From Macrostomum hystrix (Eukaryota > Platyhelminthes > Macrostomidae), in contig CATNEN010000038.1 of assembly GCA_950097015.1 (NCBI GenBank), positions 13,138,001 through 13,202,000 on the forward strand: a stretch of DNA of 64,000 nucleotides, written 5' to 3'. A program made the position numbers and the translations under genes. Below the pieces are notes generated by a model that searched no databases, had not been told where the DNA came from, and worked only from the letters and a program-made list of their open reading frames with translations. Numbering within the stretch: position 1 is the stretch's first letter; each line of letters opens with the position of its first letter. Shown one piece after another: positions 42,852 to 53,600 of the stretch.

Positions 42852-44445
42852 GTAATTTAGTGCTGCTATCGCAGCCCAACGCGATCCACGAGTGCAGCTA
42901 GCCATATCGTGTTCACAGAGCAAGCAACAAGCTTCAGATGCATCTGCCTACAGGGGTGTGTTTTAACGCACTTTTTAATCAGGAAAACAAACTTGATCTC
43001 TAGAATATTAGCAATATACCTAAAATATGAGTATGACGCGATGTGTGCCAGCACATGTTCATTTACACTTGTTCATGAATAGGCGTGCATCATAACACTT
43101 TATAGTCAAACAGGCTAGCTAAAGCTGCAAAAGTTATTTCTGTACTTCTTTAGCAGCCCAACGCAATACGCGAGAGCAGCTAGTTATAGTGTGTTCACAT
43201 CGCCAGCAACAAGCTTTCGCTAGATCTGCTGACAGAGGGATTGTCAACGATCTTTACAATCGAGAAAACGAGCTAGAACCTTATATTCAAATATTAGCAA
43301 TATACCTGAAATATGAGTTTGACGTGATGTGTGCCAGCAGCACGCGTTAAGCTCTTCAAGCACGTGAGCAAGGTGCTCTAATTGTTCTTTACACTTGAAT
43401 CAACCCGCTTGTCACTGTCAAGCAGGCTAGCTAGAGCTGCAAATGTAATTTAGTGCTGCTATCGCAGCCTAATGCGATCCACGAGTGCAGCTAGCCATAT
43501 CGTGTTCACAGAGCAAGCAACAAGCTTCAGATGCATCTGCCTACAGGGGTGTGTTTTAACGCACTTTTTAATCAGGAAAACAAACTTGATCTCTAGAATA
43601 TTAGCAATATACCTAAAATATGAGTATGACGCGATGTGTGCCAGCACATGTTCATCTACACTTGTTCATGAATAGGCGTGCATCAAAACACTTTATAATC
43701 AAACAGGCTAGCTAAAGCTGCAAAAGTTATTTCTGTACTGCTTTAGCAGCCCTACGCTATCCGCGAGAGCAGCTAGTCATAGCGTGTTCACATCGCCAGC
43801 AACAAGCTTTCGCTAGATCTGCTGACAGGGGAATTTTCAACGATCTCTTCAATCGAGAAAACGAGCTAGAACCTTATATTCAGAATATTAGCAATATACC
43901 TGAAATATGAGTTTGACGTGATGTGTGCCAGCAGCACGCGTTAAGCTCTACAAGCACGTGAGCAAGGTGCTCTAATTGTTCTTTACACTTGAATCAACCC
44001 GTTTGTCACTGTCAAGCAGGCTAGCTAGAGCTGCAAATGTAATTTAGTGCTGCTATCGCAGCCCAACGCGATCCACGAGAGCAGCTAGCCATATCGTGTT
44101 CACAGAGCAAGCAACAAGCTTCAGATGCATCTGCCTACAGGGGTGTGTTTTAACGCACTTTTTAATCAGGAAAAGAAACTTTAAATCTCTAGAATATTAG
44201 CAATATACCTGAAATATGAGTATGACGCGATGTGTGCCAGCACATGTTCATTTACACTTGTTGATGAATGGGCGTGCATCAAAACACTTTATAGTCAAAC
44301 AGGCTAGCTAAAGCTGCAAAAGTTATTTCTGTACTGCTTTAGCAGCCCTACGCTATCCGCGAGAGCAGCTAGTTATAGCGTGTTCACATCGCCAGCAACA
44401 CGCTTTCGCTAGATCTGCTGACAGGGGAATTGTGAACGATATTGT
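42852..44445 (+). repeat. 594-bp satellite array, segment 2 (forward orientation)
   Basis: About 2.7 dimers, resuming inside the second monomer (GTAATTTAGTGCTGCTATCG) after the non-LTR element. Matching points at 42866 and 43459 give a period of 593. The next unit contains AAAGAAACTTTAAATCTC, which breaks the usual open frame. It is cut at 44445 by the Ty3/gypsy insertion. Confidence 0.95.
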
Positions 44446-44818
44446 TGTAACGTTTTCGTGATGAATCAGAGAACAAAGGCGGTGGTTCTTTTCGGTTGTT
44501 TGTCGATCGTTTGACCGAGAGCTTGAGGAAGGTTGGAGATTGCACTCCTTGGCTACTTATATTTATAGTGTCCAACGGAATATTCTAGAATGTTTTATTG
44601 CATTATAACAAAGTTAATATTCGGAAATAACTATAGTACGAAATATGTGACGATAAAGTATTATCTGAGTCTTATAATTAACTGCAAGCTGATTAATAGA
44701 AATATAACATTTACTTTTGAGAACTTCTAGAAATTCTGAGAAAATTATAGAAGGATTTGACTTAGAATATTCTCGAAGATTACCTAATTTAGACAATACG
44801 GTACACTGCAATGTTACA
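44446..44818 (-). repeat. 3' LTR (left copy on the plus strand)
   Basis: 373 bp, with ends TGTAACATTGCAG…CGTTACA in element orientation, so it follows the TG…CA rule. It matches the other LTR at all but one position. Confidence 0.93.
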
Positions 44819-44842
44819 ATAGTCCCCCCTGCGGGAGACGGA
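44819..44842 (-). other. polypurine tract
   Basis: In element orientation GGAGACGG-like purines lead to CGCAGGGGGGACTAT directly before the 3' LTR start TGTAAC. This is the expected primer site for plus-strand DNA synthesis in LTR elements. Confidence 0.7.
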
Positions 44843-44923
44843 GTCTCCTAAAATATTGCGTTGGCGGGGCTTAACGTACCGTATGATAGGGTAGAGTTAT
44901 GAAAAAAAATTAAATATTCGACA

Positions 44924-47900
44924 TTAAAAATATAGGTAATCATTGTTGTTTTTGAAGCGCACGTGCCGGCCACTCCTGGTAGTCCTTGGTGCTCTCGCCG
45001 CCACCGGAGTCGTCCGTGGTGGCAATGCGATGTCGCTCTGCGCCCGATCCTTGGACGGTTGAGCTTGGTCGGGTGGCTTTGGACGAGGTGTGGCAGCGGC
45101 GGTACGGAGCGGCTTCAGGCGGTCGATTGACACTGCCTCCTGCTGACCTGGGTGGAGCTCCAGAATGAAGAACTTTGCCGTCCGACGTATGACCGGGTAG
45201 GGCCCCTGGTAGGGTGCTTCCAAGGGTTTGCGGACGCGATCCACTCGCACCCAGACCTTTTCCGCCGTCCAGAGGTCTGCTGGGATGTATCGCTTGGCCG
45301 TCGAAGGCGAAGGTCGCGCGCCGTCGTCGGTGATATCGTCCATTCGAAGCCGTAGATCATTGGGGTCGACGTCCTCGGTGGCCAGGACTCTCGGCAGCAT
45401 CGGATGCTCTCCTGTGAGACGCGTGAAAGGGCTGACTCCATCCTCGTCCGGGTTGATGTGCATGGCGAGTAGTGCGAGGGGCAGGTTGTCGAGCCACTCC
45501 TGTCCATGAGCCTTCAGGATGTGCTTGAGCGTCCGGTGAGCTCGCTCGATCTTCCCGTTGGTCTGCGGATGGTACGCTGTCGTCCGAAGCCGGTAGAAGC
45601 CGACGCTGGTAGCCAGGATGTTGAAGAGGTCCGCTTCGAACTGCGCGCCGCGGTCGGTGACGACGTAGAGGGGTACGCCGAATCGCGAGATCCAGGATGC
45701 TAGGAAAGCGGACGCGACACTCTGAGCCGTGATGGACTCGATCGGCGTTGCTTCGATCCAGCTCGTGCCTCTGTCTATCATGGTGAGCAGGTACCGTGGA
45801 GTTAGGCCGCATGAGACGTCGTGCTTTCGCTCGGGAACTGGCAACGGGCCGACAATGTCGATGTGGACGGTCTCAAACCGGTTTGAAGGCAGATCGAACG
45901 CTGAGGTGCCGGATATGGTGTGGCGGCTGACCTTGTTGCGCTGGCAGGTCTGGCAGGCTCGGCAGTAGTCTTTGATATCCGCGCGCATGTTGGGCCAGAA
46001 GTAGCGCGACGTGATGAGGCGAGCTGTCTTGCGGAAACCGAAGTGTCCGATGTCATGAAAGTGTTGCAGCGTCGCTCGTCGCATCGACTCCGGTATGACC
46101 GGGCGCGGGTAGCTCGAGGAGGTCTCACAAAGAATCGTCCGCTGTCCGTTCACCGGGAAGGGTCGGCAGCCCTCGGATGGCTGCAGCTGCTCCTTTGCCT
46201 GACGCTCGGCGATGGCCGGGATGTCGATGGGTGTTGTCGGTAGGACGCTGTTGACCGGGGTGGTGCCCTCGTCAAGCCGGGATAGCGCATCAGCTATGAT
46301 GTTGTCGGAGCCGCGGATATAGGTGATATCCACGACGTACTCGGCGATAACGCTCAGGTACCGTTGATTCCGGTTGGAGGTGCCGGTGTTGCTGCTGCGG
46401 AACGCCTGGGCGAGGGGTTTGTGATCCGTGAAGACTGTTACCTTGCGACCCTCGATCAGGCTCCGGAAGTGCAGAACAGCGAGGTACACTGCGAGAAGTT
46501 CCCTGTCGAAAGCTGAGTACTTCTGTTGTGCTGCCGACAGTTTCTTGCTGAACAAGCCAATGGGCGTCGTGGTAGCGTCGGTCGATTGATGCAGAGCTGC
46601 GCCGACGCTGCTGGACGAAGCATCAGTGACGAGACTGTATGAGTCGCACTTGGGGTCCGGGTGCTGCAGCAGAAGTCTCTCCGCTAAGGTTGCCTTGAGC
46701 TTGTCAAAGGCCTGTTGATGAGCCGGGTCCCATCTGTAGGATCTCGGAGACTGCAGTGTTGTAGTGACGAGATCCTGCAGAGGTGTTGCGATTTCGGCGA
46801 ACTGCGGGACAAAGCGTCGGTAGAACCCGATGACGCCGAGGAATCGACGCAGGGCGTGGGGGTCCTTGGGAGCCGGCCACTGGCGGATGGTGTCGACCTT
46901 GGATGCGAGAGGCCGTATGCCCTCGGCTGATACCTGATGTCCCAGGAAGGTCACCTCGCGCTGCATGAAGGCGCACTTGTTGAGCTGCGCTTTGAGTCCG
47001 TGCTGGGCCAGACGTTGCAGGACTGCTTCCATGTGCTGCAGGTGTTCCTCCTCGCTGGGGGAGGCAACCAGCAGGTCGTCGATGTAGGCGACCGCGAACG
47101 GAAGTCCGCGCAGAACGCTGTCAATGAAACGCTGGAATGTTTGTGCTGCGTTCCTCAGGCCGAATGGCATCCGGGTCCATTCGTAGAGACCAAACGGTGT
47201 AATGATGGCGGTCTTCGGGATGTCCTCCTCGGCGATCGGAATCTGGTGGTACGCTCGTACGAGGTCCAGTTTCGAGAAGACCCTCGCGCCGTGAAGACTT
47301 CTTGTGAAGCACTGAATGTGCGGAATCGGATAGTTGTCCGGCTTGGTGAGCTTGTTGAGTTGCCGGTAGTCGCCACAGGGTCGCCATTTGCCGTTGGGGA
47401 CGCCGTTGTCCTTCTTGGGGACCATGTGTAGTGGTGACGCCCAGTTGCTGGCGGAAGGCCGAATGTATCCGGCGTCGATCAGCTGCTGGAATTCGTCCTT
47501 GGCGATCGCCAACTTCTCGGGATGTAGCTGTCGAGCTTTGGCGTGAACTGGCGGGTGCTCGTAGGTGATGATATGGTGCTTCGTGTCGTGCCCGACCTCC
47601 TCGGCTTTGGGCAAGCGGCCGCCTTCGACGTACGAGAATGTGTCCTTAAAACGGTCGATGAGCTGCTGGACTCGCGCGTCACAGTGCTCCGGGTACGCTA
47701 AGGAGATGGCAAAGGTGTCGAGCTGCAAGCTGGCGACAGGCAGCGTCTGCGTGTGCAGGTTCGTTTCTGGATCCACCAGCTGTCGGGCCTTGCAGTCCAC
47801 GAGCAATCCGAACTGAGACAGAAAGTCGTACCCGAGAATCGGCTGAATGACGGTGGCGACGAGGAAGGTCCACTTAAACGATCGGCGAAGACCTCGGATG

Positions 47901-48313
47901 GCAATGGTGAGCGTAATCTCTCCGGAAACAGGAATGGACTCACCGGTGGCGGTTGTCAATCGGTACCCGGTTGCTTGGAGAGCCTGGTGGAGGTACTTTG
48001 TCGGAATGATGGACACGGCAGCGCCTGTGTCGACAAGAAAGGAGAGGCACCTGTTGCTGAAGGTGAGGTCTACCACCAGGAAGTTTTTTCTCGCCGCACT
48101 CCCAGGCTCGACGCTACTCACTGCGGCGTGGTGGGCAGCGCCATCCTGTTTCCCGGGGCCTGACTGTGTCGCACTGGCGACGAAGAACGCGATTGAGCAG
48201 GCGTCGTCTCGTTGTTCGAGAGAACATGCGGGGAGTGCCCGGGCGTCTTCGGAAATTGGCACCGTCGGCGACAGGAGCGAGCTTGGAGACCGTAGAAAAC
48301 GTGCGCGCGGCAT
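44924..48313 (-). CDS. pol: Ty3/gypsy pol polyprotein (PR-RT-RNase H-integrase)
   Basis: 1129 codons are open; translation probably enters from gag at 48154-48148. In order the frame shows an aspartic protease ([15 protein letters not shown], about residue 95; then [15 protein letters not shown]), reverse transcriptase ([41 protein letters not shown], catalytic YIDDLLVAS), connection ([15 protein letters not shown]), RNase H ([44 protein letters not shown]), and integrase with an H2C2 zinc region ([11 protein letters not shown]…CRACQTC) and D,D,E core ([42 protein letters not shown]). A C-terminal domain ([20 protein letters not shown]) follows and the tail is basic; no chromodomain is seen. 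All catalytic motifs look intact. With the nearly identical LTRs this suggests a recently active copy. Confidence 0.93.
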   Translation of the reverse strand: MPRARFLRSPSSLLSPTVPISEDARALPACSLEQRDDACSIAFFVASATQSGPGKQDGAAHHAAVSSVEPGSAARKNFLVVDLTFSNRCLSFLVDTGAAVSIIPTKYLHQALQATGYRLTTATGESIPVSGEITLTIAIRGLRRSFKWTFLVATVIQPILGYDFLSQFGLLVDCKARQLVDPETNLHTQTLPVASLQLDTFAISLAYPEHCDARVQQLIDRFKDTFSYVEGGRLPKAEEVGHDTKHHIITYEHPPVHAKARQLHPEKLAIAKDEFQQLIDAGYIRPSASNWASPLHMVPKKDNGVPNGKWRPCGDYRQLNKLTKPDNYPIPHIQCFTRSLHGARVFSKLDLVRAYHQIPIAEEDIPKTAIITPFGLYEWTRMPFGLRNAAQTFQRFIDSVLRGLPFAVAYIDDLLVASPSEEEHLQHMEAVLQRLAQHGLKAQLNKCAFMQREVTFLGHQVSAEGIRPLASKVDTIRQWPAPKDPHALRRFLGVIGFYRRFVPQFAEIATPLQDLVTTTLQSPRSYRWDPAHQQAFDKLKATLAERLLLQHPDPKCDSYSLVTDASSSSVGAALHQSTDATTTPIGLFSKKLSAAQQKYSAFDRELLAVYLAVLHFRSLIEGRKVTVFTDHKPLAQAFRSSNTGTSNRNQRYLSVIAEYVVDITYIRGSDNIIADALSRLDEGTTPVNSVLPTTPIDIPAIAERQAKEQLQPSEGCRPFPVNGQRTILCETSSSYPRPVIPESMRRATLQHFHDIGHFGFRKTARLITSRYFWPNMRADIKDYCRACQTCQRNKVSRHTISGTSAFDLPSNRFETVHIDIVGPLPVPERKHDVSCGLTPRYLLTMIDRGTSWIEATPIESITAQSVASAFLASWISRFGVPLYVVTDRGAQFEADLFNILATSVGFYRLRTTAYHPQTNGKIERAHRTLKHILKAHGQEWLDNLPLALLAMHINPDEDGVSPFTRLTGEHPMLPRVLATEDVDPNDLRLRMDDITDDGARPSPSTAKRYIPADLWTAEKVWVRVDRVRKPLEAPYQGPYPVIRRTAKFFILELHPGQQEAVSIDRLKPLRTAAATPRPKPPDQAQPSKDRAQSDIALPPRTTPVAARAPRTTRSGRHVRFKNNNDYLYF

Positions 48314-49131
48314 ATGACCGGACGTTGGCCCGGTTTAAAGGGCTTCATGCCGCCCCGATTCGGCTTCCGAGCCTGGCTGGAGTCGCCGTGCGATGTCGCG
48401 GGGAGGGCCGCGACCATGCTAGGCAGAGCAGCGTTGACTTTGCCGAATGTGTTCTGGACTGCGAACATCGAGTCGGCGATTGAAGCGAGTTCTGCTGGCG
48501 ACTGGTGCTGAAAGCCGGATAGAGCGATGCGAAATTCGTTGGGTAGGCAGCGCAGCAGCGTTGCCTTGACCATGTCGGGGCAGGCGGACGGCTGGATTCC
48601 GCATTGCGACATCTTGGCCGTGAGTCGTTGCAGAAAGATGGACGGCTTATCTCCGCCGAGGTCCGAAGTAGCCAGCAGGTCGTTGATTTTCTCCTGCTTG
48701 CTCTTTTGCATCATATTGCAGACGCTTGTCTTCAGAGCAGCGTAGTTGGCTACGGTCTCGGCCGTCAGGAGCACAGAGGCGATGTCCTCAGGCAGGTTTG
48801 CAACGAGATGATGGTACTGAGTATCCTCCGACGTGATGCGTGCCAGCTTGAATTGTGACTCGAGAGTCTGAAACCACGCATCGGGGTTATTGCGGTAGAA
48901 TGGTGGTGCCTTAACGCTTACAGCTGCTAACGTGGGTTGGAAAACTGGCAGTGGCATAGAGTCTGCGACGACGTAAGGCTGACCTAACGATGTAGGAGCA
49001 ATGGTGATGCTGCTGGGCTGGCTCATGGGCGGAGGCGCGGCGCTTGTGGTAGCGCTTGGCTGACTGACTACCGGTGTAGGAGTTGGATTGCTGTCCGACG
49101 GTGAAGTCTTTTCCTCGCTGGGATTTATCAT
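48118..49131 (-). CDS. gag: Ty3/gypsy gag
   Basis: 337 codons from the first ATG (49131); the frame upstream lies in the primer-binding site, so this start is preferred. It has a proline/serine-rich N-terminus, then a capsid-like helical region ([66 protein letters not shown]). Near the C-terminus is a cysteine/histidine motif ([19 protein letters not shown]) in place of a CCHC knuckle, as in many animal gypsy gags. It overlaps pol by about 196 bases in the -1 frame and ends at a TGA at 48118-48120. Confidence 0.85.
   Translation of the reverse strand: MINPSEEKTSPSDSNPTPTPVVSQPSATTSAAPPPMSQPSSITIAPTSLGQPYVVADSMPLPVFQPTLAAVSVKAPPFYRNNPDAWFQTLESQFKLARITSEDTQYHHLVANLPEDIASVLLTAETVANYAALKTSVCNMMQKSKQEKINDLLATSDLGGDKPSIFLQRLTAKMSQCGIQPSACPDMVKATLLRCLPNEFRIALSGFQHQSPAELASIADSMFAVQNTFGKVNAALPSMVAALPATSHGDSSQARKPNRGGMKPFKPGQRPVICRAHVFYGLQARSCRRRCQFPKTPGHSPHVLSNNETTPAQSRSSSPVRHSQAPGNRMALPTTPQ
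48148..48154 (-). promoter_or_regulatory. -1 ribosomal frameshift heptamer G GGA AAC (gag to pol)
   Basis: In gag the codons read CCG GGA AAC AGG ATG, so the heptamer G_GGA_AAC is in the X_XXY_YYZ register. A -1 shift gives GGG AAA CAG GAT GGC, exactly the pol frame (GKQDGAA). The gag stop lies about 28 bases further on. Confidence 0.75.
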
Positions 49132-49135
49132 GTTT

Positions 49136-49153
49136 ATCCGCCTCACCGGACCA
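49136..49153 (-). other. primer-binding site
   Basis: In element orientation TGGTCCGGTGAGGCGGAT starts two bases after the 5' LTR. It begins TGG as required for pairing with the CCA end of a tRNA. I did not identify the tRNA. The gag ATG follows only four bases after this stretch. Confidence 0.65.
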
Positions 49154-49155
49154 GT

Positions 49156-49528
49156 TGTAACGTTTTCGTGATGAATCAGAGAACAAAGGCGGTGGTTCTT
49201 TTCGGTTGTTTGTCGATCGTATGACCGAGAGCTTGAGGAAGGTTGGAGATTGCACTCCTTGGCTACTTATATTTATAGTGTCCAACGGAATATTCTAGAA
49301 TGTTTTATTGCATTATAACAAAGTTAATATTCGGAAATAACTATAGTACGAAATATGTGACGATAAAGTATTATCTGAGTCTTATAATTAACTGCAAGCT
49401 GATTAATAGAAATATAACATTTACTTTTGAGAACTTCTAGAAATTCTGAGAAAATTATAGAAGGATTTGACTTAGAATATTCTCGAAGATTACCTAATTT
49501 AGACAATACGGTACACTGCAATGTTACA
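49156..49528 (-). repeat. 5' LTR (right copy on the plus strand)
   Basis: 373 bp, matching the 3' LTR except one base. It would carry the promoter; no TATA box was pinned down. Confidence 0.93.
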
Positions 49529-50649
49529 TTATGAATCGAGAAAACGAGCTAGAACCCTATATGTAGAATTTTAGCAATATACCTGAAATATGAGTTTGAC
49601 GTGATGTGTGCCAGCAGCACGCGTTCAGCTCTTCAAGCTCGTGAGCATGTTGCTCTAATTGTTCTTTACACTTGAATCAACCCGCTTGTCACTGTCAAGC
49701 AGGCTAGCTAGAGCTGCAAATGTAATTTAGTGCTGCTATCGCAGCCTAATGCGATCCATGAGTGCAGCTAGCCATATCGTGCTCACAGAGCAAGCAACAA
49801 GCTTTAGATGCATCTGCCTACAGGGGTGTGTTTTAACGCACTTTTTAATCAGGAAAACATACTTGATCTCTAGAATATTAGCAATATACCTAAAATATGA
49901 GTATGACGCGATGTGTGCCAGCACATGTTCATTTACACTTGTTCATGAATAGGCGTGCATCAAAACACTTTATAGTCAAACAGGCTAGCAAATGCTGCAA
50001 AAGTTATTTCTCTACTTCTTTAGCAGCCCAACGCTATCCGCGAGAGCAGGTAGTTATAGAGTGTTCACATCGCCAGTAACACGCTTTCGCTAGATCTGCT
50101 GACAGGGGAATCGTGAACGATATTTTGAATCGAGAAAATGAGCTAGAACCATATATTTAGAATTTTAGCAATATACCTGGAAAATGAGTTTGACGTGATG
50201 TGTGCCAGCAGCACGCGTTAAGCTCTTCAAGCACGTGAGCAAGGTGCTCTAATTGTTCTTTACACTTGAATCAACCCGCTTGTCACTGTCAAGCAGGCTA
50301 GCTAGAGCTGCAAATGTAATTTAGTGCTGCTATCGCAGCCCAACGCGATCCACGAGTGCAGCTAGCCATATCGTGTTCACAGAGCAAGCAACAAGCTTCA
50401 GATGCATCTGCCTACAGAGGTGTGTTTTAACGAACTTTTTAATCAGGAAAAGAAACTTTAAATCTCTAGAATATTAGCAATATACCTAAAATATGAGTAT
50501 GACGCGATGTGTGCCAGCACATGTTCATTTACACTTGTTCATGAATAGGCGTGCATCAAAACACTTTATAGTCAAACAGGCTAGCTAAAGCTGCAAAAGT
50601 TATTTCTGTACTGCTTTAGCAGCCCTACGGTATCCACGAGAGCAGCTAG
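49529..50649 (+). repeat. 594-bp satellite array, segment 3 (forward orientation)
   Basis: About 1.9 dimers continuing from segment 2 after the gypsy element, starting TTATGAATCGAGAAAACG. The variants differ from segment 2 (KYVF-type instead of KFVF-type sequence in the short frame at 49736-49924). It ends at GAGAGCAGCTAG, where the orientation flips. Confidence 0.93.
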
Positions 50650-53600
50650 ATCGCATTAGGCTGCGATAGCAGCACTAAATTATATTTGCAGCTCTAGCTA
50701 GCCTGCTTGACAGTGACAAGCGGGTTGATTCTAGTGTAAAGAACAATTAGACTACCTTGCTCACGTGCTTGAAGAGCTTATCGCGTGCTGCTGGCACACA
50801 TCACGTGCACCTCATATTTCAGGTATATTGCTAATATTCCGAATATAAGTTTCTAGCTCGTTTTCTCGATCCAAAATATCGTTCACAATTCCCTGTCAGC
50901 AGATCTAGCGAAAGCGTGTTGCTGGCGATGTGAACACACTATAACTAGCTGCTCTCGCGGGTAGCGTAGGGCTGCTAAAGAAGTAGAGAAATAACTTTTG
51001 CAGCATTTGCTAGCCTGTTTGACTATAAAAAGTGTTTTGATGCACGCCTATTCATGAACAAGTGTAGATGAACATGTGCTGGCACACATCGCGTCATACT
51101 CATATTTTAGGTATATTGCTAATATTCTAGAGATCAAGTTTGTTTTCCTGATTAAAAAGTGCGTTAAAACACACCCCTGTAGGCAGATGCATCTGAAGCT
51201 TGTTGCTTGCTCTGTGAACACGATATGGCTAGCTGCACTCGTGGATCGCATTAGGCTGCGATAGCAGCACTAAATTACATTTGCAGCTCTAGCTAGCCTG
51301 CTTGACAGTGACAAACGGGTTGATTCAAGTGTAAAGAACAATTAGAGCACCTTGCTCACGTGCTTGAAGAGCTTAACGCGTGCTGCTGGCACACATCACG
51401 TGCACCTCATATTTCAGGAATATTGCTAAAATTCTGAATATAAGGTTCTAGCTCGTTTTCTCGATTCAGAATATCGTTCACAATTCCCCTGTCAGCAGAT
51501 CTAGCGAAAGCTTGTTGCTGGCGATGCGAACACGCTATAACTAGCTGCTCTCGCGGATAGCGTAGGGCTGCTAAAGAAGTGCAGAAATAACTTTTGCAGC
51601 TTTAGCTAGCCTGTTTGACTATAAAGTGTTTTGATGCACGCCTATTCATGAACAAGTGTAAATGAACATGTGCTGGCACACATCGCGTCATACTCATATT
51701 TTAGGTATATTGCTAATATTCTAGAAATCAAGTATGTTTTCCTGATTAAAAGGTGCGTTAAAACACACCCCTGTAGGCAGATGCATCTGAAGCTTGTTGC
51801 TTGCTCTGTGAACACGATATGGCTAGCTGCACTCGTGGATCGCGTTGGGCTGCGATAGCAGCACTAAATTACATTTGCAGCTCTAGCTAGCCTGCTTGAC
51901 AGTGACAAGCGGGTTGATTCAAGTGTAAAGAACAATTAGAGCACCTTGCTCACGTGCTTGAAGAGCTTAACGCGTGCTGCTGGCACACATCACGTCCACC
52001 TCATATTTCAGGTATATTGCTAATATTTGAATATAAGGTTCTAGCTCGTTTTCTCGATTGAAAAGATCGTTGACAATCCCTCTGTCAGCAGATCTAGCGA
52101 AAGCTTGTTACTGGCGATGCGAACACGCTATAACTAGCTGCTCTCGCGGATTGCGTTGGGCTGCTAAAGAAGTACAGAAATAACTTTTGCAGCTTTTGCT
52201 AGCCTGTTTACTATAAAAAGTGTTTTGATGCACGCCTATTCATGAACAAGTGTATATGAACATGTGCTGGCACACATCGCGTCATACTCATATTTTAGGT
52301 ATATTGCTAATATTCTAGAGATCAAGTTTGTTTTCCTGATTAAAAAGTGCGTTAAAACACACCCCTGTAGGCAGATGCATCTGAAGCTTGTTGCTTGCTC
52401 TGTGAACACGATATGGCTAGCTGCTCTCGTGGATCGCGTTGGGCTGCGATAGCAGCACTAAATTACATTTGCAGCTCTAGCTAGCCTGCTTGACAGTGAC
52501 AAGCGGGTTGATTCAAGTGTAAAGAACAATTAGAGCACCTTGCTCACGTGCTTGAAGAGCTTAACGCGTGCTGCTGGCACACATCACGTCCACCTCATAT
52601 TTCAGGAATATTGCTTATATTCTAAATATAGGGTTCTAGCTCGTTTTCTCAATTCATAATATCGTTCACAATTTCCCTGTCAGCGGATCTTGCGAAAGCG
52701 TGTTGCTGGCGATGTGAACACGCTATAACTAGCTGCTCTCGTGGATACCGTAGGGCTGCTAAAGCAGTACAGAAATAACTTTTGCAGCTTTAGCTAGCCT
52801 GTTTGACTATAAAGTGTTTTGATGCACGCCTATTCATGAACAAGTGTAAATGAACATGTGCTGGCACACATCGCGTCATACTCATATTTTAGGTATATTG
52901 CTAATATTCTAGAGATCAAGTATGTTTTCCTGATTAAAAAGTGCGTTAAAACACACCCCTGTAGGCAGATGCATCTGAAGCTTGTTGCTTGCTCTGTGAG
53001 CACGATATGGCTAGCTGCACTCATGGATCGCATTAGGCTGCGATAGCAGCACTAAATTACATTTGCAGCTCTAGCTAGCCTGCTTGACAGTGACAAGCGG
53101 GTTGATTCAAGTGTAAAGAACAATTAGACAATCTTGCTCACGTGCTTGAAGAGCTTAACACGTGCTGCTGGCACACATCACGTCCACCTCATATTTCAGG
53201 TATATTGCTAATATTCTGAATATAAGGTTCTAGCTCGTTTTCTCGATTGAAGAGATCGTTGACAATTCCCCTGTCAGCAGATCTAGCGAAAGCTTGTTGC
53301 TGGCGATGTGAACACGCTATAACTAGCTGCTCTCGCGGATAGCGTAGGGCTGCTAAAGAAGTACAGAAATAACTTTTGCAGCTTTTGCTAGCCTGTTTAC
53401 TACAAAAAGTGTTTTGATGCACGCCTATTCATGAACAAGTGTAAATGAACATGTGCTGGCACACATCGCGTCATACTCATATTTTAGGTATATTGCTACT
53501 ATTCTAGAGATCAAGTATGTTTTCCTGATTAAAAAGTTCGTTAAAACACACCCCTGTAGGCAGATGCATCTGAAGCTTGTTGCTTGCTCTGTGAACACGA

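Larger units (their letters stand above)
44446..49528 (-). mobile_element. complete, young Ty3/gypsy LTR retrotransposon
   Basis: Minus strand, 5,083 bp: LTR (49156-49528), primer-binding site, gag, pol by -1 frameshift, polypurine tract, LTR (44446-44818). By eye the two 373-bp LTRs differ at a single position (A at the right copy, T at the left, in TCGATCGTWTGACCGAG). Both frames are open. The satellite on the two sides is continuous (GAACGATATT… / …TTATGAATCGAG), so it inserted into an existing array. A clear target duplication could not be defined because left and right flanks do not share an obvious 4-6 bp. Confidence 0.93.
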
